In this document: in pieces, positions 34,636-44,763 of the stretch
How the letters are laid out: each line of letters opens with the position of its first letter
Position numbering within the stretch: position 1 is the stretch's first letter
Assembly (NCBI GenBank): GCA_965206355.1
Contig: OZ242212.1
Location: forward strand, 930,001 to 994,000
Reading direction: 5' to 3'
From: Spongiihabitans sp965206355
GTDB taxonomy: Bacteria; Pseudomonadota; Gammaproteobacteria; Arenicellales; Poriferihabitantaceae
Length of the DNA stretch: 64,000 nt
Notes under the pieces: model-generated
What the model was told of the DNA's origin: nothing
Database searches by the model: none
The model's input: only the letters and a program-made list of their open reading frames with translations
Program-made: the position numbers and the translations under genes

Positions 34636-35805
34636 ATGAATTCACCCTATCTGCCGATGCTTAATTTTCATCTGGGCGAAGACATCGACCTGTTGGTTGA
34701 TATGGTTGCTGGATTTTGCCAGCAGGAAATCGCACCGCTGGCTGCCGAAATTGACCAATCCAATGAATTTCCGCAGTCATTATGGCGCAAACTGGGTGAT
34801 TTGGGATTGTTGGGCATCACCGTGGCAGAGGAATATGGCGGTAGCAATATGGGCTATCTGGCGCATATTATGGCGATGCAGGAAATCAGTCGTGCGTCCG
34901 CCTCTGTGGGGTTGAGTTATGGTGCGCATTCAAATTTGTGTGTCAATCAGATTAGTCGCCATGCCAAGCCGGCGCAAAAACAGCGCTATCTGCCGAAACT
35001 GGTAAGCGGTGAGCATGTCGGGGCGTTGGCGATGTCCGAAACGGGTAGCGGTTCCGATGTGGTCAGTATGAGTCTGCAAGCCGAAAAAAAAGGTGATCAT
35101 TTCTTGTTAAATGGGACAAAAATGTGGATTACCAATGGACCCGATGCGAATGTGCTGGTGGTTTATGCCAAAACCGCAGCACAGGCGGGCTCGAAAGGTA
35201 TTACTGCCTTTATCGTTGAGCGTGAATTTGGCGTAAAAAGCGCGCAGAAGCTGGATAAACTCGGTATGCGTGGCTCGAATACCGGGGAATTGGTTTTTGA
35301 TAATGTTGCGGTGCCGCTGGAGAATGTTTTAGGGCAAGAAAATGGCGGGGTTAAGGTGTTGATGAGTGGTCTCGACTATGAACGCGCGGTGCTGGCTGGT
35401 GGCCCTCTGGGGATTATGCGCGCCTGTATGGATGTTGTGTTGCCTTATGTGCAGCAGCGTAAACAGTTTGGTCGGGCTATCGGTGAATTTCAGTTGATGC
35501 AAGGCAAACTCGCCGACATGTATAGTACCATGAACGCCTGTCGTGCTTATGTTTATGCGGTTGGGCGCGCCTGTGATTACGGCGAAACGACGCGCAAGGA
35601 TGCCGCAGCAGCGATTCTTTACAGTGCTGAAAAAGCGACATGGATGGCGCTTGAGGCGATACAGGCATTAGGTGGCAATGGCTATGTTAATGACTATCCG
35701 GTGGGTAGGCTGTTGCGAGATGCAAAATTATATGAAATTGGTGCGGGGACCTCAGAAATTCGGCGCATGCTAATTGGCCGGGAATTGTTTCTGGAAAGTG
35801 GTTAA
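34636..35805 (+). CDS. liuA: Isovaleryl-CoA dehydrogenase
   Basis: FAD enzyme of 389 residues of the acyl-CoA dehydrogenase family that oxidises isovaleryl-CoA to 3-methylcrotonyl-CoA in leucine breakdown. FAD and substrate motifs include LAMSETGSGSDVVSM and KMWITNGPDANVLVVY. The catalytic glutamate is in LDYERAVLAGGPLGI, the helix-G position used by isovaleryl-CoA dehydrogenase rather than the later position of medium-chain enzymes. The usual YEIGAGTSEIRR follows. I start at ATG 34636; the GTG at 34606 lies before a run of nine T. It is first of the plus-strand leucine cluster. Confidence 0.92.
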   Translation: MNSPYLPMLNFHLGEDIDLLVDMVAGFCQQEIAPLAAEIDQSNEFPQSLWRKLGDLGLLGITVAEEYGGSNMGYLAHIMAMQEISRASASVGLSYGAHSNLCVNQISRHAKPAQKQRYLPKLVSGEHVGALAMSETGSGSDVVSMSLQAEKKGDHFLLNGTKMWITNGPDANVLVVYAKTAAQAGSKGITAFIVEREFGVKSAQKLDKLGMRGSNTGELVFDNVAVPLENVLGQENGGVKVLMSGLDYERAVLAGGPLGIMRACMDVVLPYVQQRKQFGRAIGEFQLMQGKLADMYSTMNACRAYVYAVGRACDYGETTRKDAAAAILYSAEKATWMALEAIQALGGNGYVNDYPVGRLLRDAKLYEIGAGTSEIRRMLIGRELFLESG

Positions 35806-35934
35806 GCCATTCCGAAAAACCATGCTCCGAGCAAAACCATATTCTGAAACCTTGACATAATCCAAAACATTCTTGAAGTTCATATAAATGAGTGCAAAGG
35901 CCTCATTCTGGAAAAAACACCGCCGAGAAAAATT

Positions 35935-37146
35935 ATGTCTAAAGACGTTATTAAAAACCCTGTTGTTATCGTTGCCCTCGCACGCACGCCGATGGGTAGT
36001 TTCCAAGGCTGTTTCGCCTCGCTCAGTGCTGCAAATCTGGCGGCCTATGCCATAAAAGCAGTGGTGCAACGGGCCGGGATTGCGGGTGCGGATATTGGTG
36101 AATCGATTATCGGCAATGTATTGTCGGCGGGACAAGGGCAGGCACCAGCCAGGCAGGCGGTTATCGGTGCCGGACTGCCGCTTTCGGTGAATTGCACAAC
36201 CGTAAACAAGATGTGTGGTTCGGCAATGAAAGCGGTTATGCTGGCACATGATCTGGTGCTGGCGGGTAGCAACGATATTATGCTGGCGGGTGGTATGGAG
36301 AGTATGAGCAATGCCCCCTATCTGTTAGCGGATGCGCGGCGCGGTCATAGAATGGGGCATGGTCGTGTACTCGATCATATCTTTCTGGACGGTCTTGAAG
36401 ATGCCTACGAAAAAGGTACCTTGATGGGGGCGTTCGCTGAATTATGTGCTGACAAATATCAATTTAGCCGTGAACAGCAAGATGAATTTGCGATTGCTTC
36501 ATTACAGCGCGCACAACACGCCAGCACTGCCGGCTATTTTGATGCCGAAATAACACCAGTTACCCTGCCATCATCAAGCCGTTCATCTGGCAGTGGCGAT
36601 AGTATCGTGGTACGTGATGAACCGCCTTTCAAAGCACAATTTGACAAGATTCCACACATTAGACCGGCATTCAAAAAAGACGGCACAGTAACGGCGGCGA
36701 ACGCCAGCTCGATTGCTGACGGTGCCGCTGCCTTGCTGCTGATGCGCCAGTCTGAAGCGCAGCAACGCGGCTTAACCGCAATCGCCAGAATCTTGGGACA
36801 CACCACTCATGCCCACGAAGCGGGCTGGTTTACCACCGCACCGGTAACCGCCTTGAACAAGTTATTACAAAAACTAAACTGGAGCGTCAATGATGTGGAT
36901 TTGTTTGAGGTTAATGAGGCTTTTGCCGTGGTAACGATGGCAGCGATGTATGACTTAAAAATACCACATGAGAGAATCAATATCCATGGCGGTGCTTGTG
37001 CATTGGGTCATCCCATCGGTGCGTCCGGGGCGCGTATTTTGGTAACCTTGATTTCGGCTTTGCAGTTGCAGGATTTGAAACGTGGGATGGCTGCCTTGTG
37101 TATTGGTGGTGGAGAGGCGACGGCTATGGCTGTTGAGCTTGTTTGA
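35935..37146 (+). CDS. Acetyl-CoA C-acetyltransferase (thiolase)
   Basis: Thiolase of 403 residues. The nucleophilic cysteine is in TVNKMCGSAMKAV near residue 92, NIHGGACALGHPIGASG carries the histidine, and CIGGGEATA the second catalytic cysteine near the end. In this cluster it would split acetoacetyl-CoA to two acetyl-CoA, the last step after HMG-CoA cleavage. It lies 129 bases after liuA and 81 bases before liuB. A small hairpin (AATGAG and CTCATT, 35887-35907) lies in the gap before it. Confidence 0.92.
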   Translation: MSKDVIKNPVVIVALARTPMGSFQGCFASLSAANLAAYAIKAVVQRAGIAGADIGESIIGNVLSAGQGQAPARQAVIGAGLPLSVNCTTVNKMCGSAMKAVMLAHDLVLAGSNDIMLAGGMESMSNAPYLLADARRGHRMGHGRVLDHIFLDGLEDAYEKGTLMGAFAELCADKYQFSREQQDEFAIASLQRAQHASTAGYFDAEITPVTLPSSSRSSGSGDSIVVRDEPPFKAQFDKIPHIRPAFKKDGTVTAANASSIADGAAALLLMRQSEAQQRGLTAIARILGHTTHAHEAGWFTTAPVTALNKLLQKLNWSVNDVDLFEVNEAFAVVTMAAMYDLKIPHERINIHGGACALGHPIGASGARILVTLISALQLQDLKRGMAALCIGGGEATAMAVELV

Positions 37147-37227
37147 TGATGTGTTATTGTGGCGATTGTGCAACAGCTTACGCCCTCTTTGCTGATTTTG
37201 GCGGGACTTGGTCGGTTGCTTTGATTG

Positions 37228-38835
37228 ATGAGTAAGATAAAAACCCGATTGGATACGCGCTCGCAGGCCTTCGCCGACAATCGGCAGACAATGCAGTGCT
37301 TGGTGGATGAGCTTTATGCGCACTTACAAGGCATTGCCCGAGGTGGCAGCGAACATGCCCGAAACAAACACATCGGTCGTGGCAAATTGCTGGTTAGGGA
37401 GCGTATTAACCAGCTACTGGATCGGGCATCTGCGTTTCTTGAATTTTCCCAATTCGCTGGCTGGAAGATGTATGGTGGGGGTGTTGCGGCGGGTGGCATT
37501 ATTACGGGCATTGGTCGAATCAATGGCATTGAATGTGTCATTGTTGCCAACGATGCCACAGTCAAGGGCGGCACCTATTATCCGATAACGGTGAAGAAGC
37601 ATTTGCGCGCTCAGGAAATTGCGCTGGAAAACCGCTTGCCTTGTCTTTATCTGGTTGATTCTGGGGGCGCTTTCCTGCCGCTTCAGGACGAAGTGTTTCC
37701 AGATCAGCAACATTTCGGGCGAATTTTTTATAATCAGGCGAATTTGTCGGCTGTCGGCATACCGCAAATTGCAGTTACGATGGGCAGTTGTACGGCAGGT
37801 GGTGCGTATGTGCCGGCGATGTGTGATGAAAGTATCATCGTGCGCAATCAGGGGACTATTTTTTTGGCGGGACCGCCACTGGTTAAAGCGGCTACAGGCG
37901 AGCGGGTCAGTGCCGAAGATTTGGGCGGTGCAGAGGTGCATGCGAAAATCTCTGGTGTGGCAGATCATATCGCCAACAACGATTATCTGGCATTGGGGCT
38001 GGCGCGAAATATCGTTGGCAACCTCAATAGAAAAAAAGTGATTGATCTGCATTGTCGGCAACCAGTTGAACCTTGTTATCCGGCAGCACAATTGTACGGC
38101 ATCATTCCCAAAGACAAACATAAAGCATTTGACATTCGAGAAGTCATTGCGCGAGTTGTCGATAACAGTGTGCTGGATGAATTTAAGGCGAATTATGGGA
38201 CGACACTGGTTTGTGGATTCGCCCATATTCATGGCTATCCGGTGGGCATTATTGCCAACAATGGCATTTTGTTTTCCGAATCGGCCCTGAAAGGCACGCA
38301 TTTTGTTGAGCTGTGTGCACAACGGCGCATACCGCTGGTGTTTTTGCAAAACATCACCGGATTTATGGTCGGTCAAAAATACGAAGCTGGTGGCATCGCT
38401 AAAAATGGTGCGAAAATGGTTTTAGCCGTGGCAAATGCCAAAGTTCCCAAGCTGACGGTCGTCATCGGTGGCAGTTTTGGGGCGGGTAATTATGCGATGT
38501 GTGGCAGGGCATTTGCTGGTCGATTCCTGTGGAGCTGGCCGAATTCCAGAATTTCGGTTATGGGGGGCGAGCAAGCTGCCAACGTCCTCGCACAGGTCAA
38601 AGCAGATGCGATGGCGGCACAGAGAGAGCGCTGGAGCGAGCAACAGCGCGATGCGTTCAAACAATCGATACATCAACAATATGAGACACAGGGGCATCCT
38701 TACTATGCCAGCGCACGATTATGGGACGATGGCATCATTGATCCGATTGACACACGCAAGGTGCTGGCGTTGGGATTGTCGGCATCGCTGAATGCGCCTG
38801 TTGCAGAAAGCCGTTTCGGCGTTTTCAGGATGTGA
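37228..38835 (+). CDS. liuB: Methylcrotonyl-CoA carboxylase, carboxyltransferase (beta) subunit
   Basis: Protein of 535 residues that moves CO2 from biotin to 3-methylcrotonyl-CoA. It has the two crotonase-like halves of acyl-CoA carboxylase beta subunits. The N-terminal half carries ARGGSEHARNKHIGRGKLLV and YLVDSGGAFLPLQDEVFPD, which is typical of MCC. The C-terminal half has LQNITGFMVGQKYEAGGIAK and the GGSFGAGNYAMCGRAF oxyanion segment. The length fits MCC (about 535), not propionyl-CoA carboxylase (about 510). I start at ATG 37228, not the TTG just before. Confidence 0.94.
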   Translation: MSKIKTRLDTRSQAFADNRQTMQCLVDELYAHLQGIARGGSEHARNKHIGRGKLLVRERINQLLDRASAFLEFSQFAGWKMYGGGVAAGGIITGIGRINGIECVIVANDATVKGGTYYPITVKKHLRAQEIALENRLPCLYLVDSGGAFLPLQDEVFPDQQHFGRIFYNQANLSAVGIPQIAVTMGSCTAGGAYVPAMCDESIIVRNQGTIFLAGPPLVKAATGERVSAEDLGGAEVHAKISGVADHIANNDYLALGLARNIVGNLNRKKVIDLHCRQPVEPCYPAAQLYGIIPKDKHKAFDIREVIARVVDNSVLDEFKANYGTTLVCGFAHIHGYPVGIIANNGILFSESALKGTHFVELCAQRRIPLVFLQNITGFMVGQKYEAGGIAKNGAKMVLAVANAKVPKLTVVIGGSFGAGNYAMCGRAFAGRFLWSWPNSRISVMGGEQAANVLAQVKADAMAAQRERWSEQQRDAFKQSIHQQYETQGHPYYASARLWDDGIIDPIDTRKVLALGLSASLNAPVAESRFGVFRM

Positions 38836-38907
38836 GTGATGTTTAGCACAGTGTTGATGGCTAACCGAATGTGAGTGATGTTTAACAAATTACTGATTGC
38901 TAACCGA
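38830..38907 (+). repeat. 39-bp tandem duplication over the liuD start
   Basis: 38830-38868 and 38869-38907 match at 33 of 39 bases. The first copy contains a decayed version of the gene's start (MFSTVLMANRM, then TGA). The second holds the real one (MFNKLLIANR). It overlaps the liuB stop. Confidence 0.85.
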
Positions 38908-41007
38908 GGCGAAATTGCCTGCCGGATTGTGCGTACTGCAAAGCGAATGGGCATCGCCAGTGTGGCCGTTTATGCCGATGTGGATAGTGCGGCGTTGCAT
39001 GTCAAACAATGCGATGAGTCTGTTGCATTAGGTGGCGTTACTGCCCGTGAAAGTTATCTGGATGGCAATAAAATACTGCTGGCTGCAAAGCAATGTGGCG
39101 CACAGATGATACATCCCGGATACGGGTTTCTGTCTGAAAATGCCGATTTTGCCGAGCGTTGCCATGCGGCAGGTATCACCTTTATCGGACCTTCTGCCGA
39201 TGCAATCCGTATTATGGGCTCAAAGAGTGCCGCGCGACACGCTGCGGTATGCGCACATATTCCGGTATTGCCCGGCTATGATGGTGAGCGTCAGGAAGCG
39301 TCGTATTTACAACAGCGAGCAGATGAAATCGGTTATCCGTTGTTAATCAAAGCGGTCGCAGGTGGTGGCGGTAAAGGCATGCGACTGGTTGCGGCAAAGG
39401 ATGAGTGGTCAGCCGCATTGGAATCGGTCAAACGCGAAAGCCAGGCCGCTTTTGCTGATGATCGGGTGATGCTTGAAAAATTTTTACCGGTGGCGCGACA
39501 TATTGAAGTGCAAATTTTTGCCGATCAGCACGGCAACATTGTCCATTTGTATGAACGTGATTGTTCAATGCAACGCCGCCATCAAAAGATAGTCGAGGAA
39601 TCACCGGCTGTCGGTATGAGCAAGCTGTTGCGCGAGCGGATGACACGGGCGGCAGTGGACTGTGCCCGCGCGATTGAATATGTCGGAGCGGGTACCATAG
39701 AATTTTTGTTAGCCGCAGACGATGAATTCTACTTTATGGAAATGAATACACGATTGCAAGTCGAGCACGGCGTTACCGAAATGGTTAGCGGTCAGGATCT
39801 GGTGGAATGGCAAATCAGAATTGCCCGTGGCGAATCTCTGCCATGCTCACAAGCACAACTGTCGTTATTCGGTCATGCCATTGAAGCGCGTATCTACGCC
39901 GAAAATCCCGAGCAACAATTTCTACCCGCAACTGGCACCGTGCATTTTATTCGCCATCCTGACGATGGTATGCCTGAGCAGACGAATGACCGTGCTGGTA
40001 TTCGTGCTGGCATCCGTGTTGATAGCGGTATTCAAACCGCAGATGTTATCAGCAGTCATTACGATCCAATGATTTCAAAATTAATGGTGTGGGGAGAATG
40101 CCGCGCAGATGCGCTGGCTAAAATGGCGCGTGCTCTTGGCGATTATCAGATTCTCGGTGTGCATAATAATCTTTGGTTTTTGGGAAATTTGATTAGGCAT
40201 CCTTTATTTCAGGAGGGCAAAACCACAACTCGGTTTGTGGAAGCACATTACCCCGAACTGGTTGATGCCACATATCTTGATGCGGAACATCTGGATACGA
40301 GGAGACTTGAGCAGGAGCAGATTGACAGTGCCGCCATTGACCTTGATCGTGTGCTTGCTTTAGCCTGTTGTTATGAACTCAGTCGTCATTGTCATCATCA
40401 AATCGATGCCGAGCCCAATTCACAGGAGCAACACACTGACTGCTGGTCGCCCTGGCGTGTTGCCGATGGTTGGCAGAACAATCTAACGCGCACCATCTCG
40501 CTGAACTTTGATTACCGTAATCAGCATATCGTAGTCGGCATTGAGTTTGTCAACCAGCAAGCTGCCGATGAGGGGCATAACCGTGCAACGCTGAAGCTTA
40601 ATCTGCCATCCGCGACTTATGCGACGGCATACCAGATGTCTGATGCCAACCATATTCAACTGATAATGAATGGACAATCGGTCGCCGCCGTCATTGCCAA
40701 AGCAGGTGATGACATTATGCTGCATTATCAAGGTCGTAGCCACCAGCTAAAACTGGTTGATTATCGTTTTCAGGAACAGGCCGATGAAGCACATAGCGGC
40801 ACATTGAATGCGCCGATGCCAGGATTGATTATTGCGGTTACGGTCAAGGTGGGTGAAAAGGTCAGCGTAGGCACGCCTTTGTTGATTGTTGAGGCTATGA
40901 AAATGGAACACCAGATAAAATCACCGAAAGAGGGTGTTGTTAAAGCACTGCATTACGCCACAGGTGATCAGGTGCAAGATGGTGATGCGCTATTGGTCAT
41001 TGAATAA
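38878..41007 (+). CDS. liuD: Methylcrotonyl-CoA carboxylase, biotin-carrying (alpha) subunit
   Basis: Protein of 709 residues with biotin carboxylase and biotin carrier domains. It begins MFNKLLIANRGEIACRIVRT. The ATP-grasp part shows AVAGGGGKGMRLV near 160, CSMQRRHQKIVEESPAV and YFMEMNTRLQVEHGVTEMV. The C-terminal carrier has the biotinylation site EAMKMEHQI with the lysine at about 675. The middle region (around 450-600) is the MCC-type linker and is weakly conserved. It follows liuB by 42 bases, and mvaB starts 7 bases after its stop. Confidence 0.94.
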   Translation: MFNKLLIANRGEIACRIVRTAKRMGIASVAVYADVDSAALHVKQCDESVALGGVTARESYLDGNKILLAAKQCGAQMIHPGYGFLSENADFAERCHAAGITFIGPSADAIRIMGSKSAARHAAVCAHIPVLPGYDGERQEASYLQQRADEIGYPLLIKAVAGGGGKGMRLVAAKDEWSAALESVKRESQAAFADDRVMLEKFLPVARHIEVQIFADQHGNIVHLYERDCSMQRRHQKIVEESPAVGMSKLLRERMTRAAVDCARAIEYVGAGTIEFLLAADDEFYFMEMNTRLQVEHGVTEMVSGQDLVEWQIRIARGESLPCSQAQLSLFGHAIEARIYAENPEQQFLPATGTVHFIRHPDDGMPEQTNDRAGIRAGIRVDSGIQTADVISSHYDPMISKLMVWGECRADALAKMARALGDYQILGVHNNLWFLGNLIRHPLFQEGKTTTRFVEAHYPELVDATYLDAEHLDTRRLEQEQIDSAAIDLDRVLALACCYELSRHCHHQIDAEPNSQEQHTDCWSPWRVADGWQNNLTRTISLNFDYRNQHIVVGIEFVNQQAADEGHNRATLKLNLPSATYATAYQMSDANHIQLIMNGQSVAAVIAKAGDDIMLHYQGRSHQLKLVDYRFQEQADEAHSGTLNAPMPGLIIAVTVKVGEKVSVGTPLLIVEAMKMEHQIKSPKEGVVKALHYATGDQVQDGDALLVIE

Positions 41008-41014
41008 TGTGCCG

Positions 41015-41911
41015 ATGACCATACCGAGCCATGTTCGTATCGTTGAAGTCGCCCCCAGAGACGGCTTGCAAAACGAATCCACCCATCTGCCAAAAGCGGT
41101 CAAGGTTGAATTGATACAGCGATTGCTGGATTGCGGATTGACCCACATTGAAGTCGGCAGCTTCGTACATCCGCAATGGATACCGCAAATGGCAGAAACC
41201 GATGCGGTGCTTGCCGATTTACCGCTAGACAGCGACCGACATTTTCCGGTGCTGGTTCCCAACCTGATTGGATTAAAAAAAGCCCTTGATGCTGGCGCAA
41301 AAGAAATTGCCATTTTCGCCGCAGCATCGGAAACATTCAGTCAAAAAAACATCAACTGTAGCATTGCCGACAGCATTCAGCGTTTCATCCCAGTCGTGAA
41401 GCAATCGCATCAGCGAGGTGTAAAAATCCGTGGCTATGTTTCTTGTGTAATGGGTTGCCCCTATGAAGGAGCCATTGCCGTTAACGCGGTAGTCAATGTT
41501 GTGCGCCAGCTCATTGACTTGGGTTGTTACGAAATCTCTCTAGGCGATACCATAGGCAGCGGCTCACCAGCAATGACCGAACGACTCATCGAATCACTGC
41601 TAAACGATATTAAAATAAATCAGTTAGCGGTGCATTTTCACGACACCTACGGTCAGGCACTGACCAACATCTACGCCGCCTTGCAACTCGGAATCAGTGT
41701 GATAGATAGTGCGGTCGCCGGACTCGGTGGTTGTCCTTATGCCAATGCCAGTGGCAATGTCGCCAGCGAAGATGTCGTGTATATGCTCAACGGATTAGGC
41801 ATCCAACACGGAGTCGATTTGGATAAACTGGTCGATACTGGACGTTATATTTGCGCACAACTGAATCGCCCCGTTATGTCGCGTGTTAATCTGGCGATGC
41901 CGCCGGAGTAG
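41015..41911 (+). CDS. mvaB: Hydroxymethylglutaryl-CoA lyase
   Basis: TIM-barrel enzyme of 298 residues that splits HMG-CoA to acetoacetate and acetyl-CoA, the end of leucine degradation. It has VRIVEVAPRDGLQNE near the start with the catalytic Arg-Asp, VSCVMGCPYEG, the metal HxH in VHFHDTYGQ, and the C-terminal loop GLGGCPYANASGNVASEDVV with the catalytic cysteine. I start at ATG 41015; the frame is open further upstream but overlaps liuD. Last intact gene of the cluster. Confidence 0.93.
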   Translation: MTIPSHVRIVEVAPRDGLQNESTHLPKAVKVELIQRLLDCGLTHIEVGSFVHPQWIPQMAETDAVLADLPLDSDRHFPVLVPNLIGLKKALDAGAKEIAIFAAASETFSQKNINCSIADSIQRFIPVVKQSHQRGVKIRGYVSCVMGCPYEGAIAVNAVVNVVRQLIDLGCYEISLGDTIGSGSPAMTERLIESLLNDIKINQLAVHFHDTYGQALTNIYAALQLGISVIDSAVAGLGGCPYANASGNVASEDVVYMLNGLGIQHGVDLDKLVDTGRYICAQLNRPVMSRVNLAMPPE

Positions 41912-42080
41912 CCGCTGAATTTATCTCTGCCGACATTGTGTTGAAACAGGATAGGTTTTGTCTGCCGTTGCGTCCGTTTGTGCATTTGCCCGCGCGAATG
42001 GAGATTGCGGGTCATACGGAATGAATTGACGCTCGTGCTATCACTAAAGGATTGATTAGCCTGATTGGAGATTCGACAGT

Positions 42081-42468
42081 ATGACTCGTGATTCAGCCTT
42101 TTTTAACAACGCAGATCGTCATCGTTTGCCGGAATTGCTGGGTATTAGAGCGGTTGAACTGGATAGCGAGACCGGTACTGGAAATGGCGGTTACCGACAA
42201 GGTACTCAATTTCAGTGGTTTTGTTCACGGTGGCAGTATGGTGACTTTGGCGGATACCGCAGCAGGGTATGGTTGTTCTGCCAGTCACCAGGCGCAACTG
42301 GTTTCACCAGCAGGGCTGAAATGCAAGTTTATTGGCACTGTCCGTAGTGAGAAAATGCGTTGTACTGCAAACTGTATACATCGGGCAGGACAACACAGAT
42401 GTGGGATGCCAGCGTCTGTGATGGCGACACAGACAGAATCATTGCCTCATTTCGCTGTACGCAGTTAA
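42081..42468 (+). pseudogene. Frameshifted PaaI-type thioesterase
   Basis: The N-terminal part reads LPELLGIRAVELD in the frame of ATG 42081. About 42170 the match moves to the next frame: VLEMAVTDKVLNFSGFVHGG, SMVTLADTAAGYG, then LVSPAGLKCKFIGTV. This is the hotdog-fold PaaI pattern (HGG and a LADTAAGYG helix). The end of the protein is also poorly conserved. One frameshift is enough to kill it. It follows mvaB by 170 bases and was likely part of the leucine cluster. Confidence 0.78.
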
Positions 42469-42616
42469 TACTCGATCCGGGAATATTAAACAAAAACCTT
42501 GAACAATAAAAGCGAGTATCTGACGTTTGAACAAACTTTCAACAATATAGACGACATATTGCGCAGAGATGCCAGATGTGGCGAGGAGTCGCTTTAGACT
42601 AGGGTCGGCATCAGTC

Positions 42617-44698
42617 CTATTGAACCTCTTTCATGCTCAATCGGACTCTGCCCTGTTTGTCCACTTCCAACACTTTTACTTTAACCAGATCGCCTTCTTT
42701 GAGTACATCGCTAACCTGATTAACCCGTTCGTTGGATATTTGCGAAATATGCACCAACCCGTCTCGCCCGGGTAAAATGTTGACGAATGCGCCAAAATCC
42801 ATTAAACGCACCACTTTTCCGTGATAAATTGCATCAACCTCAACATCGGCAGTAATCTGTTCAATTCGGCGTATCGCCTCCTGTGCTGCGGCATTGTCGG
42901 TAGAAGCAATTTTTATGGTGCCGTCATCGTCAATATCAATTTTGACACCGGTTTCCTCAGACAAAGCGCGAATCACCGCCCCGCCCTTACCGATGACATC
43001 ACGAATTTTTTCCGGGTTGATGCTAATGGTGACAATTCTGGGCGCAAATTCTGACATCTCGTTGCGTGGAGCGGCAATGACTTTGTTCATTTCTTGCAGG
43101 ATATGCAACCGACCTTCTCTTGCCTGCTGCAGTGCTTGAGACATAATTTCAGAGGTGATGCCGTCAATTTTTATATCCATTTGCAATGCCGTGATGCCCT
43201 CAGTGGTGCCAGTGACCTTGAAATCCATATCACCCAGATGATCTTCGTCACCCAGTATATCGGTTAATACGGCAAAGCCCTGCTCCTCCTTAATCAAACC
43301 CATGGCAACACCAGCAACCGGGGCTTTAATCGCAACCCCCGCATCCATCAAGGCAAGACTGGTTCCGCAAACACTTGCCATTGAGCTTGAACCGTTTGAC
43401 TCAGTGATTTCCGATACCACGCGAATAGTATATGGAAATTCTTCCTGACTCGGAATAACGGCCTTGATGCCACGTTTCGCTAAACGCCCGTGTCCAATCT
43501 CTCTGCGCTTAGGTGTGCCGACACGACCCGTTTCGCCGACACAGTACGGCGGAAAATTATAGTGTAGCATAAAATTATCACGGTAATCTCCTTGCAACGC
43601 ATCAATAATCTGTGAATCCCGATCAGTACCCAAGGTGGTTACGACAACAGCCTGAGTTTCACCACGAGTGAACTTTGCCGAACCGTGTGTGCGTGGCAAT
43701 ATGCCGGTTTCAATGCTGATAGGACGCACCGTTTTGGTATCACGTCCATCAATACGAGGTTGTCCGGCAATGATACGACCACGCACATATTTTTTCTCCA
43801 GCGATTTAATCTGGTCAGACACGACCTGAGTATTATCCACTTCGGCATCTGCCGGACACAATGCCGACAGTATGCCGCTTTTCATTTCAGACAGCTTGTT
43901 ATGTCTTTCGACTTTGTCGGTTATTTGATACGCCTGTTCAATACCATTGCCAACAAGCTCGGCAACCTTGTCATCAAAAGACAGATCCTTGTCGGCTGGT
44001 TTCCAATCCCATTTTTGTTTGCCCGCTTCCCGACCCAACTCAGTTACTGCCGCAATCACCGCCTTGCTTTGCTCATGCCCAAACATAACCGCATCGAGCA
44101 TTTGTTGTTCGCTTAAAACCCCGGCCTCTGATTCCACCATAAGCACTGCGTTTTCGGTGCCCGCGACCACTAAATCGAGGGCAGATTGCTCGGCGAGAAT
44201 CGTCGTACTCGGGTTAAGCACATATTCATTATTGACAAACCCGACTCTTGCCGCCCCAAGTGGGCCATTGAACGGCAATCCCGAAATCTCGAGTGCTGCA
44301 GAAGTACCGATCAACGCCAAAATGTCTGGGTTAATCTTAGGATCGACCGATAAGATCGTAGCAATAACCTGAACTTCGTTCATAAATCCCTTGGCAAACA
44401 GGGGGCGAATCGGTCGGTCAATTAAGCGACAGGTGAGGATGGCGTTTTCAGACGGTCTGCCCTCGCGCTTAAAGAAACCGCCGGGGATTTTACCCGCAGC
44501 GTAACTTCTTTCTTCGTATTCAACGGTCAGCGGCAAAAAATCATGTCCCTTATATTCTTTCTTGCCAACCACTGTGACCATGACAACGGTATCACCCATG
44601 CTGGCGATGACGGCACCATCGGCCTGCCGTGCTGTCGCTCCGGTTTCTAGGCGTACTTCGTGTTGACCGTACTGAAATGTTTTTACTACTTTACTCAA
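42617..44698 (-). CDS. pnp: Polyribonucleotide nucleotidyltransferase (PNPase)
   Basis: Phosphate-dependent 3'-5' exoribonuclease of 693 residues. It has two RNase PH domains (FQYGQHEVRLETGATARQAD at the start; the second from ARGIIAGQP-type sequence with RTHGSAKFTRGETQAVVVTT), an alpha-helical linker, a KH domain (IRDVIGKGGAVIRAL) and a C-terminal S1 domain (GKVVRLMDFGAFVNILPGRD). The start is TTG at 44698: no ATG lies before the first domain, and the TTG start aligns with the E. coli protein's N-terminus. rpsO precedes it by 65 bases, the standard rpsO-pnp arrangement. Confidence 0.96.
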   Translation of the reverse strand: MSKVVKTFQYGQHEVRLETGATARQADGAVIASMGDTVVMVTVVGKKEYKGHDFLPLTVEYEERSYAAGKIPGGFFKREGRPSENAILTCRLIDRPIRPLFAKGFMNEVQVIATILSVDPKINPDILALIGTSAALEISGLPFNGPLGAARVGFVNNEYVLNPSTTILAEQSALDLVVAGTENAVLMVESEAGVLSEQQMLDAVMFGHEQSKAVIAAVTELGREAGKQKWDWKPADKDLSFDDKVAELVGNGIEQAYQITDKVERHNKLSEMKSGILSALCPADAEVDNTQVVSDQIKSLEKKYVRGRIIAGQPRIDGRDTKTVRPISIETGILPRTHGSAKFTRGETQAVVVTTLGTDRDSQIIDALQGDYRDNFMLHYNFPPYCVGETGRVGTPKRREIGHGRLAKRGIKAVIPSQEEFPYTIRVVSEITESNGSSSMASVCGTSLALMDAGVAIKAPVAGVAMGLIKEEQGFAVLTDILGDEDHLGDMDFKVTGTTEGITALQMDIKIDGITSEIMSQALQQAREGRLHILQEMNKVIAAPRNEMSEFAPRIVTISINPEKIRDVIGKGGAVIRALSEETGVKIDIDDDGTIKIASTDNAAAQEAIRRIEQITADVEVDAIYHGKVVRLMDFGAFVNILPGRDGLVHISQISNERVNQVSDVLKEGDLVKVKVLEVDKQGRVRLSMKEVQ

Positions 44699-44763
44699 TT
44701 TAGGTTTCCCCCATTGCGACTAGCGCGATAAACTCTGTTAATGACGTGGTCTGTTTACGCAAT

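Noticed and set aside
35887..35911. TGCAAAGGCCTCA resembling one end of the 139-bp element
   Set aside because: Only about 13 bases match, without the partner end or a target duplication. It is better read as a small local hairpin.
37414..38376. Minus-strand frame of 320 codons inside liuB
   Set aside because: Antisense to a clear carboxylase gene, with no start context and no family pattern.
41920..42024. Short open stretch after mvaB (AAEFISADIVLKQD and on to a TGA)
   Set aside because: About 35 codons with no start and no recognised family. Possibly a relic but not supportable.
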